Origin: Ctenosaura bakeri
Taxonomy: Eukaryota; Chordata; Lepidosauria; Squamata; Iguanidae
Direction of reading: 5' to 3'
DNA: 64,000 nt
Assembly: GCA_948474755.1 (NCBI GenBank)
Contig: CAOLHI010001853.1
Coordinates: forward strand, 62,001 to 126,000
In this document: piece after piece, positions 33,050 through 44,000 of the stretch
Layout: each line of letters begins with the position of its first letter
How positions within the stretch are numbered: position 1 is the first letter of the stretch
Notes under the pieces: model-generated
Database searches by the model: none
What the model was told of the DNA's origin: nothing
What the model saw: only the letters and a program-made list of their open reading frames with translations
Translations under genes and position numbers: made by a program

Positions 33050-35411
33050 AACTTGGTAAACAACTAGAACTTGGAAATGCTAATTTTTGGACCGCAACTC
33101 TGAGGTTCCCGGTGGATTTCTTTTATACCAGACAGAACCATGCCCCATGCCACATTTTTATGCCAGGAGCTGGGAATATGCCATTGTGGATGGCTAAATG
33201 CCTCTCTGAGACACCTGGCATTGGAGCACACATTTAAAATGCTGAATGCAGCCTGTGGAGCTTTTGTCACCCTTGAGAATACATTGGCATGGCCCTGAAG
33301 GAAGCACTCAAGGTCACAATCCTGGACCTTGTAAGGATGTCCCAGTGAGATTTGCTTTTGAATAAACAGGTGAAATAGAGGACTACTGTTATGCTTATTC
33401 TGGATGACCATTTGATTGAAATGACTTTGGAAAAGAAGTGAATTTCGGGATACTAACATACAGATTACTAGGAAATTTGCCTGACAACGCTTGGTTTGGG
33501 GCTGATGGTTTCATATCTCATTTGAACAAAACATAGGTTTGAGGATAACACCTACAGTCCTTAGCATTTGTTTTTTACTAGTTTCCATGCAAAACAGACC
33601 AAACCCAAAATATTTTTTTTGTTTAATTAATAAGACAGGTTGTGCCAATCAGCCACAGACTATAAAATGTTCAGGATATACATCTAAGTCTAAATATCAA
33701 GTTTGGTTAAAACTGGTTCATTATTGCATTCTAGAGCAGAAAAAAACAGAAGTTTGATGTGTTTGTTCAGAAGCGTCTCAAAATAATTAATGAATTGGAC
33801 CCAAAACCTCACCAAAGTGTTTGGTTTGGTTGCCTTAGATAACACACCAAGTTCAGTGACAATATGGTCAAGGATGTGGGTTTGTATAGCAAAATAGATC
33901 AGCAAATTATAATATACAAGGGAAAAATATGGAGTAAAATACAACTTTCTATAGATAGAGTCTGGCCTTTAACTTGGGTATTTAATGTGAATTTATGCCC
34001 AACTAATGGAAAGCATCTACGCAACCAAAACGAAACACACACACACACACACAGAGTGGAGGAAAAGGCATGGAAAGGTTGAAATGAAGTATTGAAATGA
34101 ACTGGGTATGGGAGTGAGATGACACAACATGCCCTAGATTGAAGACTGCAGTTTCTGATTAGAGTTTTGAGAGTGAGAAGTGAGTTCTAAAAAATAAAAG
34201 ATCATCAGTGGATCCCTGTAGCAAAACATGTCGGGACTTTATTCTGTCACCAAGCACTCCACTCTAACTGTAAGGTATAAACTCACATGTGCATGACAAT
34301 CACTCAAGAATCAGAAAAATGTCAAAAAATGACACCCAGTGGCATGAAATTGCCAACCAAGATCTAACACCAAAAACAGATCTTTCACATTGCTTCACAC
34401 CACCTTAAATGCAGTAGAATTTGATGAAGGCCCTTCACACACACGGCTGTGAATCCCTGAGTTGTAATGCAATATCAAATCATACACTGGCAGGTATGAT
34501 TTGACTATCACTCTAGAGAAGGCATAGCACTGTGGCCAGTTGTTCTCAGTCACTGCTGTTCTCTTGAAAAGTGGCAGTGAATATACCCAGAGCTATAAGT
34601 AACAAAGGGTTTGTAAAGAACCATTCTCATGGCTTTGAATCTTGCCAATTAACTTTCACAGCTCAGAATATGGAGTAAGTAATTGTGCTCACTAATGGAG
34701 AATAAAGGAGAAAATTTAACTGGCTATTTAAAAATTGGTTCTGGGGTGATCACTGTTTAGGTTTAAATTAATATCTGTAGCTGATGCCAAAATTCAGTAG
34801 TAACCACCCCCATTTTACAGATGGAAATATTTATCCCAGCCACTGACTGACATTGCAGGAGGTTACAAGAGATCCAGTCCTCTACTCAGATATAACTCTT
34901 ACAGTGTTTAACCAATTAAACACCTGAGTTTACTCCCAGATAAATCTGTAGCTGATTCTACCCTCTATATAATCCTAGTCATGAGTATGGCATGGGACTT
35001 GATCAGAACATTTAAGATGTCAGCGTCAACGCATTTTATTTTGTCCCCTCACAAAATACATCCTGGAGGAAGATCCATCCTATACTTCATCCTAGATGGG
35101 GTTTAACCTGACTAGGATATTCATTCACTTGTCACAGAGGTCAGCCACTACAAAGAGTAGAGAGTAGCCCTAGGAAGGGATCAGGTACCCAAGGCTGTCT
35201 TTATGGCTGTCAATCTGCCAGGCCTTCTTGCACCACCATTTTTTTAGCCTCCCTCCCCCCCCAAAAAAAGAGCTTTAGTTGTCTCCAGGAAAAGCAATGC
35301 ACCTTTTAAATAGGTTACAGCCTCCCATTATCATTTCAGCATTTTAAAACTACTTCTTGGTGGCAGTGGGGGAATTTTGGCTGCACATGAAGCCACTGGC
35401 AGGCCTTAGGG
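33050..35411. other. intergenic, no gene seen
   Basis: The minus-strand 131-residue frame (33064-33459) has no recognisable domain. (CA)n lies at 34034-34053. 33655-33880 resembles 23280-23470 in wording (AAATATCAAGTTTGGTTAAA), so a low-copy repeat is possible. Confidence 0.35.
34034..34053. repeat. (CA)n microsatellite
   Basis: Ten CA units. Confidence 0.9.
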
Positions 35412-35767
35412 CTGCCCTTTCCAAACTTTTCATGTTAGTGACACACTTTTTAGACATGCATCATTTCATGATACAGTAATTCAGTAAGTAACTCAATAAG
35501 TGGAGGCAGCCCCTCCATCTGAGCCTGGCCTGCCACCAGTGCCCTTGCCAGGGTTTTCCTTGGCCTGGGGCAGCAATGGCAGCAGCAGGAGGGGCAGCCC
35601 CTCCACCTGGACCTGGCCTGCTGCTGCCGCCCTCACGAGGGTCTTCCTCAAGCCCAGGGTGGTGGCAGCAGGAGAGGCAGCCCCTCCACCCATTATGTTC
35701 ACACAACACACCAACACATTGCAGCCAACACACTAACGTGTCACGACACACAATTTGGAAAGTTCTG
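35412..35767. mobile_element. non-autonomous hAT element, copy 1
   Basis: Left end CTGCCCTTTCCAAACTTTTC and right end AATTTGGAAAGTTCTG form inverted termini. Flanks CCTTAGGG (35404-35411) and CTCTAGGG (35768-35775) match at 6 of 8 bases. The GC-rich centre has repeated GGCAGCCCCTCCACCTGGAC-type units, longer than in copy 2 at 58853. The glycine/proline-rich open frames come from this centre. Confidence 0.75.
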
Positions 35768-35944
35768 CTCTAGGGGCAGAATTTGCCCCCTGGAGCTACC
35801 ACCCCCGCATTACAGAAATAGTGAAGTGGTATTTAGTATGGCTTACTCACTTTAGTAGGGCTACTCTCTGCCCACTCCTGCTGTAATGGCTAGCCTCTAT
35901 AACAAGTAAATGAATATCCCAATCAGGTTAAAATCCCATCTAAG

Positions 35945-36460
35945 ATTAAGTATAGGCTATACATTTATTTAACTAAATTTATATCCCACCCTTTTCCAAC
36001 ATGGGTCCCAAGCTGGCTAACAATAAGGCTCAAAAAAAGAAGAAGAAGAAAAAAAGACAAAATTCCGATGATAAAAATGTCAGCTTCATTAGACAACCTA
36101 CCTATTAAAATGCCATTAGTTTTAAAAAGTGTAAAATAATTTAAAACATATCAGTAAAGGTAAAAACGAAGCCCAGCCTCCCATGTTGATATGCAAACAC
36201 TTATTTAAACAAAAAGGTCTTTCTCTGCTAGTCAAAGGGGAGCCGAGGGAGAGCCAGGGGAGCCTTCCCTGGAATAGAATTCCAAACCTGGGAGCAGCCA
36301 CCAAGAAGGCCCTCTTCAGTGGGGACAGGACAGCAGTGAGGATGGGGCAGGGGGAAAAAGCCCTCTCTGAGGAATGTCAAATATGTTTCAGACGCTCTGG
36401 ATCTGAGCTTTTGAGTACCACAGTCCATTTCATTAAATGGATGAAGTGGCATCCTGAATT
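35945..36460 (-). mobile_element. LINE 3' remnant (L2/CR1-like)
   Basis: On the minus strand a decayed coding end (GGCTGCTCCCAGGTTTGGAA, equivalent to the A-P-x-x-W-N motif, then a GTTTAAATAAGTG stretch) leads to the typical 3' end, read on the plus strand as AAATTTATATCCCACCCTTT. Same layout as 5700-6262. Confidence 0.65.
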
Positions 36461-36887
36461 ACAGACAGGTTTGGGGGTAGGATGTACCCCATGAAATCGG
36501 TGGGGGGATGAAATGCAGAAAGTACAGACAGCGATCATCACCTACATTCTCTGCTTTCTTAACCACAGGTATCATACCTGAAATATTGGGATAGCACTTC
36601 GTAGACAGGATGAAGCACAGTCCACCAAACAACCCCTATCCTGTTGTAAACCTGTCAGCCTTTAAGGTGACACAGAACTCTTCGCTGTTCAGGACAACAC
36701 TGTACGAACCCAAAGAAGGAAAAAACAAAAGAAAACTTATACCGTAACAAATCGGGAGTATCCTTTAATTTATGACGAGATTTTACACGGCTGCGTCCCC
36801 GAAAGGTAAAGAAACGAGGGATTTTCCGTACGTCTCGGATCGCACAGCCTAAGCGACGTTTCCAACAAGCACATTTAGAAGAAGAAA
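36461..36887. other. upstream flank of CpG island
   Basis: No gene. CpG frequency rises from about 36780. No feature is certain. Confidence 0.4.
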
Positions 36888-37062
36888 GGCCTTTTCCGCA
36901 CTAGGCTGTTCTAGCGCGATGATTCCACTTTCAACCTCCTCTGGAATCCTGGGGTTTGCAGTTCCGGGAGGGGCCGGCCCCTCCGGAACTGCAAACCCCA
37001 GGATTCCAGAGGAGGTTGAAAGTGGAATCATCGCGCTAGAACAGCCTAGTGCGGAAACGGCC
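36888..37062. mobile_element. palindromic MITE, copy J, CpG-rich, next to promoter
   Basis: The most perfect palindrome in the window: 175 bp, starting GGCCTTTTCCGCACTAGGCT and ending GTGCGGAAACGGCC. AAA flanks both sides (36885-36887, 37063-37065). The centre GGGGCCGGCCCC is itself palindromic. It keeps CpG sites (AGCGCGATGATTCC, TCCGGGAGG) where other copies have TG or CA. Confidence 0.93.
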
Positions 37063-38299
37063 AAAGTCCCTCTCAATTTAATGCGTATTTACTAAGAAAC
37101 ACCCCTTCCCCCGCCAGCGCTCAGGGATTAAAGCGGATCTAATCCCAAGGAAGGGCGAAACTTTTATTTGCGGACACCCCCATTAGACTCGGCGGGGGGG
37201 GGAAATCAGGAGAAATTGCCCAGGAGGTCCCTGCTGTGAAAAAGTAAACTCGTGCGGAGAAAGTGGGAATAAGAACTCGGAGGAAACCAATTAATAAAAA
37301 CCGTCGCCGTCGCGAAGGGCCGGGTGGGAGCGGAATCACTCGGCGGAAAGGAAAGCGAGCCGAAGAGAGTTGTTCCCACTTTTCTTTTTTTTTCCCCTCG
37401 GGCTGCCAGAACCCCCGCCCTCCATTTTGGCCGTCCACTTCCTTACCTGGGTCGCGTCAGCCCCATGGAAGGCGCCCCCACCCCCCCAAAAGTGGGACTT
37501 CTGAGGCAAAAGGGGCTTCTGGAGGACCGGGCCGCCGCCGCCGCCGCCGCCGCCGCTTCCCCCCACCCCCCGTCTCTCCAGCCGCGCTGAGCGGCCGCCG
37601 CTCGTCCCGGCACCTGAAAGTCTCTGCGCTGAAGAAGCGAAGCTCCCGGCGGCGGCGGCGGCGGGGGCGGCGTCTGAGGGCGAGGGGACAATGACCGCCC
37701 CGGAGCCGCGCTAGGGGGCCGAGCGATGGGCGCCGGGCGATGGAGCTGCCCGGGCGGCGCGGAAAGGGCCGGCGCTCCGCGGAGTCTTCCCGTGGCTGTG
37801 GCGGCCGAGAGAGGAGGAGGAGGAGGAGGAGGAAGCGGCGGCGAGGCGGCGGCGACGACGGCGGCGCTCCCCCCACCGGCCGCGCTGCCCCCTTTCCCTC
37901 AGGCAGCCTCCCGCGAAGGCGAAGGCGGGCTTCCCGGCCGCCCGGCTCTGCCGCCCTGACCTCCCGGCCACCTCCAGGCAGGGGTTGCTTCGGGCCTTGC
38001 GAGCCGGCCGCCCTCGCTGTGTAACCTGACCTGGGCAGCGAAGGGGCCTGGCGGCGGCGGCGGCGGCGGCCGTGCGGGGCGGCCATTGAGCTCCCTTCGC
38101 TCCCCCTGCCCGTGAAAGCGGGGCGCCTCGCCGGCTCCCTCCCGCGCTCCCTCGCCACCCCCCCCACCACCGCCACCCAGCCACCCCCTTCCCCCGGCCC
38201 TTCCGCGTGAGCGCGCGCGTGTGCGCGTGTGGGGGTTGAAAACTGATCTTTGCGTCGTCGTCGTCGTCGTGTGAAAGTGATTTGAATTTGGCTCGGCGG

Positions 38300-38541
38300 C
38301 GCTCTGCGCAGGCGTTCGCGCGGCTGGCATGCTGGCTCTGTGCGAAGCAGCTGTTTTGGGTTTGAAATTCCAACATGGCAGAGGCTGCGGTCCGTCTTCC
38401 CTTCCAAAACTTGGAATGATTTCAAAGCCGCGGCACCTTCGCCTCAGCCGAGTCCCCCTTCGCCAGCCGACGGAGAGGAGCCACCCGGCGCCGCCGCCGC
38501 CTCCTCCTCTCGCCCACCGGGCTTCGCCACCAAACCTCCAG
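38300..38541 (+). other. candidate first exon of an unidentified gene
   Basis: The exon would end at CTCCAG|GTAAGG (38541/38542), a near-consensus donor. The start is not visible, so 38300 is only a placeholder. Three plus-strand phases are open for part of it. One gives ATG at 38375, stopping after 14 codons at 38419; that reads as a short upstream frame. A second gives ATG at 38416, overlapping the first stop (AATGAT), and stays open to the donor in phase 0 with a proline-rich product. A third is open without an obvious start (WNDFKAAAPSPQPSPPSPAD). I recognise none of the products, so the exon may be wholly 5' untranslated. The conserved-looking introns downstream suggest a developmental or regulatory gene, which is inference. 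Confidence 0.5.
38375..38419 (+). CDS. possible upstream open frame (14 codons)
   Basis: ATGGCAGAGGCTGCGG opens a 14-codon frame (MAEAAVRLPFQNLE) ending in TGA at 38417-38419. The first ATG overlaps a YY1-type box, a common arrangement just downstream of transcription starts. The stop overlaps the next ATG (38416-38418). It could be an upstream regulatory frame or untranslated sequence. Confidence 0.2.
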   Translation: MAEAAVRLPFQNLE

Positions 38542-38547
38542 GTAAGG
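38542..38547 (+). other. splice donor (start of intron 1)
   Basis: CAG|GTAAGG, close to the vertebrate donor consensus, at the 3' edge of the CpG island. Confidence 0.55.
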
Positions 38548-38712
38548 GCTTCCCCCCTCTCTCCCTCCCCCCCACACGCTCCCTCTGTTTAAAATCTCAT
38601 ACATTATTTTTAAATGTATCCCAGGCGCCTCCAAAATTCCCCAGCGCGTGCCCTTTAAATATTGAAGCACCATAACATTTTGAAATAGACCTTCCTCCCT
38701 CCCTCCCCCCCC

Positions 38713-38729
38713 GTGTATGTATATATATA

Positions 38730-38762
<33 letters not shown>
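38713..38762. repeat. (TA)n/(TG)n microsatellite
   Basis: Alternating TATATG and GTGTGT units then a TA run. Confidence 0.95.
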
Positions 38763-39589
38763 GGGAAAGAAATATTCCGGCCTGGTTTATTTATCTCTCG
38801 CCCCCTCCCCGCGCTTCTCCTCCGAGCGCGCCGGGGAAAGTAAAGGGACTGAAATCTCAGGGACTGCTGTCTCTCCCCCCCCCAAATTCCTTAATCATTT
38901 TTAACAATAGTAGGGCAGAGTAAGAGTTGGCGATTGTGAGGTTTCGCCGCCCCCCTCCGTCCCTCCCCTCCCCTTTCCAGTGATCCACTTTCACTTCAAT
39001 GAGCCCCCCCCAAATTCCAGGCGAAAGCAGTACTGCGTGACTGAGAGGCGACCTAAGTGTAGGTGCGGGAGAAAACTAACTTTTAAGCAAATGAGTGCAA
39101 ATAAGGGAGGGGGGAGTTAGGACTGGATGGCGGGGTTTTAAGGAGGGCGTGAAGATGTCAGGCGAGGCAGTAAAATGTAAGCACATCGTCGTGGTGTTGG
39201 GGGGACGGCACGGTGGGCGTATTGTTGGCTGGGAAGGGAGAGAAAGATGTATAATTTAATGGTATATACAATCCACTGATCCCATTACTATCCTCCCTGG
39301 AGCTCTTGTTAGTTTCAATGGGGAGTGAGTGAAATTGACATGGACTTGTATTCGTGGTCATGTGCTGGCTCCTCTCTCTCTCCTTCTCAGTCTCTCCCCC
39401 CCCCCCCCCTTTCTTTCTTCTCTTGTGATCTGAGATCCCCTTTTTGTTGATGTTGCTTTCCCACTTAATTATATGCATGTAGGTTAAATGAATACCTGAC
39501 GAAAGGGCCCACGTTTCAAGGCACTGACATTTGATAGCTGAGAGGAAAAGTGGCTTTAATGAAAAGCAACCTTTGGAATTCCTGCTCCT

Positions 39590-39650
39590 AAGAAGAAGAA
39601 GAGGAGGAGGAGGAGGAGGAAGAAGAAGAAGAAGAAGAAGAAAAAGAAAA
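39590..39650. repeat. (GAA)n/(GAG)n microsatellite
   Basis: Pure purine-strand run, able to form triplex DNA in principle. Confidence 0.95.
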
Positions 39651-39901
39651 ATCCAATTCAGCTTTTTTTGTGCTGCCAGCAAGAAATGATCAGTAGCACC
39701 AGTGTTTATGGTATGTCTGTTTTAGGATTTACTTCCTCTTTTTCTCCCCCTTTCCTTCCTTCTAAAATTTTTATTGTACTACTTTAGATTTTAATTTTGA
39801 AAAGAGCATGATGAAAATCTCTGAAGAGTTTGCATATGCATACAGATAGAGATAAATGCTTGATGTCGGTAATGAATGCTTCAACTCTATAAATAAGCCA
39901 T

Positions 39902-39929
39902 TGTGTGTGTGTGTGTGTGTGTGTGTGTG
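39902..39929. repeat. (TG)n microsatellite
   Basis: Fourteen TG units. Confidence 0.95.
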
Positions 39930-41301
39930 ATCATATTTGTTTCTGACTCTTGCTTTGATTGTGGTGTTACTTTTGTTTTCCAACGCAGAACCTAAAGTTG
40001 CATGTTGCTGACTGTGGACTGTGTACATTTGCGTAGTATGTAAATTAGTAAACTCAGTGATAGTGAAAGGGGGAGGGGGGATAACATGCACACACCTTTG
40101 CCTGCCCGCACAGCTAATGTTTCCTTTTTGATCTCAAACTACAAATTAATGATGAGTTTTTCCCCTATGCTATCACTGATAATCTTCTCTTCCTATTGTG
40201 GTTTTAGCTTAGAGTACAAGAACACATTTTTTGATATGGGTAGAAAAAACAACTACAATTCTCTACCTTTCCCTCTCAGCCTCCACTTTTAATAACGGCC
40301 TGTATATTTTTCCTCTTCTCTCCTCCCCCTCCCCCTGTATGGCTGCTTGCCATTGCTGCCTTGCCCAGTGCAACGATCAGGTGCCTGGAACAGACTTTGT
40401 AAAAATGATTGCAAGGAAACTCAATTCTATCTTTTAAAAAGTGGTGAGGATGGGGGAGTGTCAGAGAATCGGATGAACCAAAGTGTGGGGGGGCAGTTTC
40501 AACTTTGATTTTTCTCCTCTAATGTGCCCAAGTCCAAGGCGCATAAACTTGGAGAACTGTTAACAGCAGAGTTGTGTTTTTGCGCAGAAATGTACAGGCA
40601 AAAATTGGGAATTTCCTCAGGACCAGGAAGGATAGGGAATAGACTGGCTTCTCATAGCCTGGAGCAGAAACAAATTAAGGGCAGAGCAAAAACTCCTAGC
40701 GGTGGTGCCGCCACAGGGAGGGGGCAAGGGGGCTCAGGCGCGTGGCCGAAGGATCTGGGAACCTTCGGAGCAGCGCAGACCTCCATCCAAAGTAATGCTT
40801 GAGAACACTTGTCCAATCTGCACTCTTAGGCTGATGCTTAGAGGTGCCTCTTGTGCATCTCCAAAGTAACCCCGAGCTGCTGGTTACAATGGGAAAGATT
40901 ATCTGATTGAATTTTTTTTCTTTTTTTTGCATTTGGAACTTGTTGACTTTGAGGCGATCAATACTGGCGACTGTTTATTTTAGATGCACATATTTTGCCC
41001 TGAGACATGTTTTAAAGGGGGAGGGGATGTGAGCAGGGAGAGCAGAAAGGCACAGCGCTCTCTCTTTCTCTCTCCCCCACCCCCCCTTTTTTTTCCTAGA
41101 GCTGTTGGAGCGAATGTGATTGCCAGATGGGAGATTTCCCTCTGTGATGTTAAAGCTGTAATATATATTCACAGCAGATTGGACCTGCTGCTTGTGATGA
41201 GGATATTACATTTATAAATTTTAAATCGGGAATTGGATAGTGTGCTCAGGGCTGAAATTGGATGGGGTGGATGATGGCCACTGTTTAAATGCAATTCCTG
41301 C

Positions 41302-41345
41302 ATGATGATGATGATGGTGGTGGTGGTAGTGGTGGTGCTGATGAT
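41302..41345. repeat. (GAT)n/(GTG)n microsatellite
   Basis: GATGATGATG passes into GTGGTGGTGG. Confidence 0.9.
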
Positions 41346-41870
41346 AATTCTAACAGTAACAATATACAATAATCATGGCTGGGCGGCACTGCCTTGTACA
41401 TTGTGTGGCACTTGTGGCCTTCGTCCTTTACCCTGTCCTGGTGTGTTCCCTCTGCTCCTCACCAGAACCCCATGTTACGTTTTCCTTATAGAATATCTTG
41501 TCTAGGAGAGTGTTTTTCAAATGGGCCTATTTTTCTGGGGTGGGGGGCAAGAGAGAGGAAATGAGGAGAAGAAAACAAATATAATCAGTTTGGCATGTGA
41601 ATTACAAAACAAAACCACAGTGCAGTGGTGGTTGTCAGCAAATGTGCCTCGTTATTGTTTGGGTTTCATTTTATTTTATTGTGTCCGAAGAGGTGGCCTG
41701 TCAGTGACAGAATCCTGAAATGCTGTTGGAATGTAGGAGTGAATCACACTCTGGCAGTTCGGCTGGTGCGAATTAAAAGTATGTTGTGGTCAGGAAATGA
41801 AAGCTACTGTGTCTTTTCTGAAGAAGTAGTTTATCAAGGGGAACATCTATCAAGGAGCCACTTGTCACAA

Positions 41871-43439
41871 TGAAGTGCCAAAAAAAGAAAGAAAGGGCAA
41901 AAAAAAAAAGTTAGAACTAAGTTAGGCAAGCTGCTTTTTGAAATGGCCCTCCCTTCTCCTCCCGAGTAAGAACACTGTATAAATCCCCAGGGAAGAAGCA
42001 GGGAGATATTGGATTGATCTAGCTCATATTTTGTTTTTTTACTGAAAATCTCTTTCTGAGAGTGGCAAAGCCAGGAGAACGTGGTATTGGTTATTGTGAT
42101 TTGATGTTGCACCACAAAGAGAGGCATTGATATTTGCCATATAGATACAGATGGTGACTATCAGAAACATCACTCTGTTAAGCATGCATACATTTGCAGA
42201 GGAAGACTTCGGATACTGACTCTGCTACTTCTAGTGTTCACAGCTGATACTTTTCTCTGCATCCTGGGTGTTGCATCTTCAGGCATGCGTTCTATTTGAA
42301 ACATTGGATGGCATGAAACTGTCTTTTAAGTTGTTTTCCAAGTAGTGGTTGGAAGGTTTAGACTGTGGAGCAGAATCTCTGAATTCTGACCCTGAAGAAA
42401 CATTTTCACTCTGTGGTATTTTTCATAACTGCTCTGTTGTGGAATTCTTTTACCATTATTAATAGGTATGGCAAGAAACTGTTCAGCTTTGCATCAACCA
42501 GGAAGGCCCTTTTAAGGAACATCTCTTTCCTTATAGTTTCCCTTTGACAAGTGCACAAAACAGAAATTCTTAACTGTAAGAAGTTGTGTTGTAGAAGGGT
42601 ACACAGCTGCAGACAATTCAGGTCAGGAATACCTTTTTATAACTAGAGTGGTATGCGTAATGAGCTTTAGAAAACTACACCGTAGGTGAAGTTTTGCTGG
42701 ACTCTCCAGGGAGAGTCTTCAGTTTTCTTTGCTAGACTGCTTTTTGTCAACACGGGAAGGAGCTGTTTTTTGAAACAGAATTGTATTCAGACCCTATCAC
42801 TCAGAAATTATTGCCATTTGTGGCTATTCCCTTGGTGATAAAAACAAAAATATGTAGTAAGAATGTAAGTGATTTTTTAAAAAGCAAACAGTCGAATCTG
42901 ATACAGTGATTACAGTTTAATCAAGTGTTGTTGTGTGGTGCTTCTAAAAGTATGCAGTTGCTATACAGACCTTGTGTTTCTGGTTATCATCCTCTCCATC
43001 CACTCACTAACCCACCCACATATAGTATGGGTTAATAGATTATACTATTATAACCAACTGCAAGGCAGGGGGAAGTGCGATGTGTGTTGTTGAGGTAGCC
43101 TACAAGAAGGTGTTTACTGCTGGACAGTAAGCAATGGCTTCAACTTCTCTTCATGAAAACATAGTGGAGCATAGAATGAATGGCAGCTGTAGCCCCCCCC
43201 CTCCCTCACCCCTCCCCAAATCAATGCATCTGATACATCAAGGAACTTTTCTCCAACTCCCTTCTGATGGCAGACATTCAGCATGAGATCTCGATTACCA
43301 ATATCTTCCAGCACAAGTTGCCCCAGAATATATTCTGTAAGCATCTTCCAGTAAGAATGAAATTGTCTTTGTGATCTGATGCTAATCACACCTGTGATTG
43401 TGCAAGTTTATTTTGTTATTTTTAACGGTTGAAGGTGTT
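41871..43439. other. intron 1, no feature seen
   Basis: Unique sequence with no recognised repeat. The 43114-43389 minus-strand open frame has no domain. Confidence 0.35.
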
Positions 43440-44000
43440 TCTCTCCCTGTTTGTTGTGCGTAAAAATGCTGCACGAAAAATGTGTTTGGGGGCATGTGTT
43501 TTATGCATGCTTTTAAAATACAGCTTTGGGGCAAATGATCATTCTGGTGTGTGTGCAGTTGTCAATTAGTGAGCTCTGTTGCGCATGCAAGAAGTATTTG
43601 GATGTAATGACTGATCTTCCCGCAGTCTTAATCATCAATTAATCAGTTAATCTGCTTGTTTAGGAGTCATTTTAATGATACAAAATCAGCATGATAGCTG
43701 TATGTAGGAAATTCTCTTGCATGTTGTTTTTAATCCGCTAGTCTAATCTAGTGTTATTAGATCCAATAAAAGGAAATTTTGGGCTCTTTGACCTCAATTA
43801 ATATATACCTTTATAAAAATTAAACTTTATATTGTGCAACTTTACAGGAAGTGGTATATTTAGTAACATAATGCTTATCTAATTAACTGGAATTTCATAA
43901 TGGTTATTGATGGAGGAGAATTGTTACATGAGCATTTTGTGAAGTAATGGAGCATTTTTACTGTCAGTAGGCATGATAAAACTATTTCATTGGCATATTT
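43440..44000. promoter_or_regulatory. candidate conserved non-coding element
   Basis: An uninterrupted AT-rich, repeat-free block with many homeodomain-type cores (AATCATCAATTAATCAGTTA at 43630-43649, TCTAATTAACTGGAATTTCA, TTTTAATGATAC) and no open frame. This texture is typical of deeply conserved intronic enhancers of developmental genes. Conservation itself was not tested. Confidence 0.4.

Larger units (their letters stand above)
37140..38560 (+). promoter_or_regulatory. CpG island promoter
   Basis: Dense CpG and GC throughout, with (GCC)n and (CGG)n runs (37531-37555, 37650-37672, 38051-38070), a (GTC)n run at 38253-38269 and several GGGCGG/CCGCCC Sp1-type boxes. No TATA box was found at a convincing distance. 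A YY1-type box (CCAACATGGCAGAGG) at 38370-38384 and a good splice donor at 38542 point to plus-strand transcription starting somewhere around 38.1-38.35 kb. Bidirectional activity is possible. The long low-complexity minus-strand frame (37457-38425) is a GC artefact. Confidence 0.75.
38548..41870. other. proximal intron 1, no further exon seen
   Basis: GC content falls away from the island. Pyrimidine tracts and microsatellites are common; there is a mild CpG rise at 40690-40770. Open frames here are low complexity or unrecognised. Confidence 0.4.

Noticed and set aside
33064..33459. 131-residue minus-strand open frame
   Set aside because: No recognised motif, no promoter or splice context, and length within chance expectation for 64 kb.
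35461..35773. Gly/Pro-rich open frames on both strands
   Set aside because: Products of the GC-rich centre of a non-autonomous hAT element; the same occurs at 58839-59129.
37457..38425. 322-residue minus-strand open frame, and overlapping frames of 221 and 143 residues
   Set aside because: Composition is almost wholly Arg, Pro, Gly, Ala and Ser from GC-rich triplet runs in the CpG island. Several phases are open at once, which is a GC artefact.
39158..39682. 174-residue minus-strand open frame
   Set aside because: Contains poly-Leu/Pro from the (GAA)n/(GAG)n microsatellite and no known domain.
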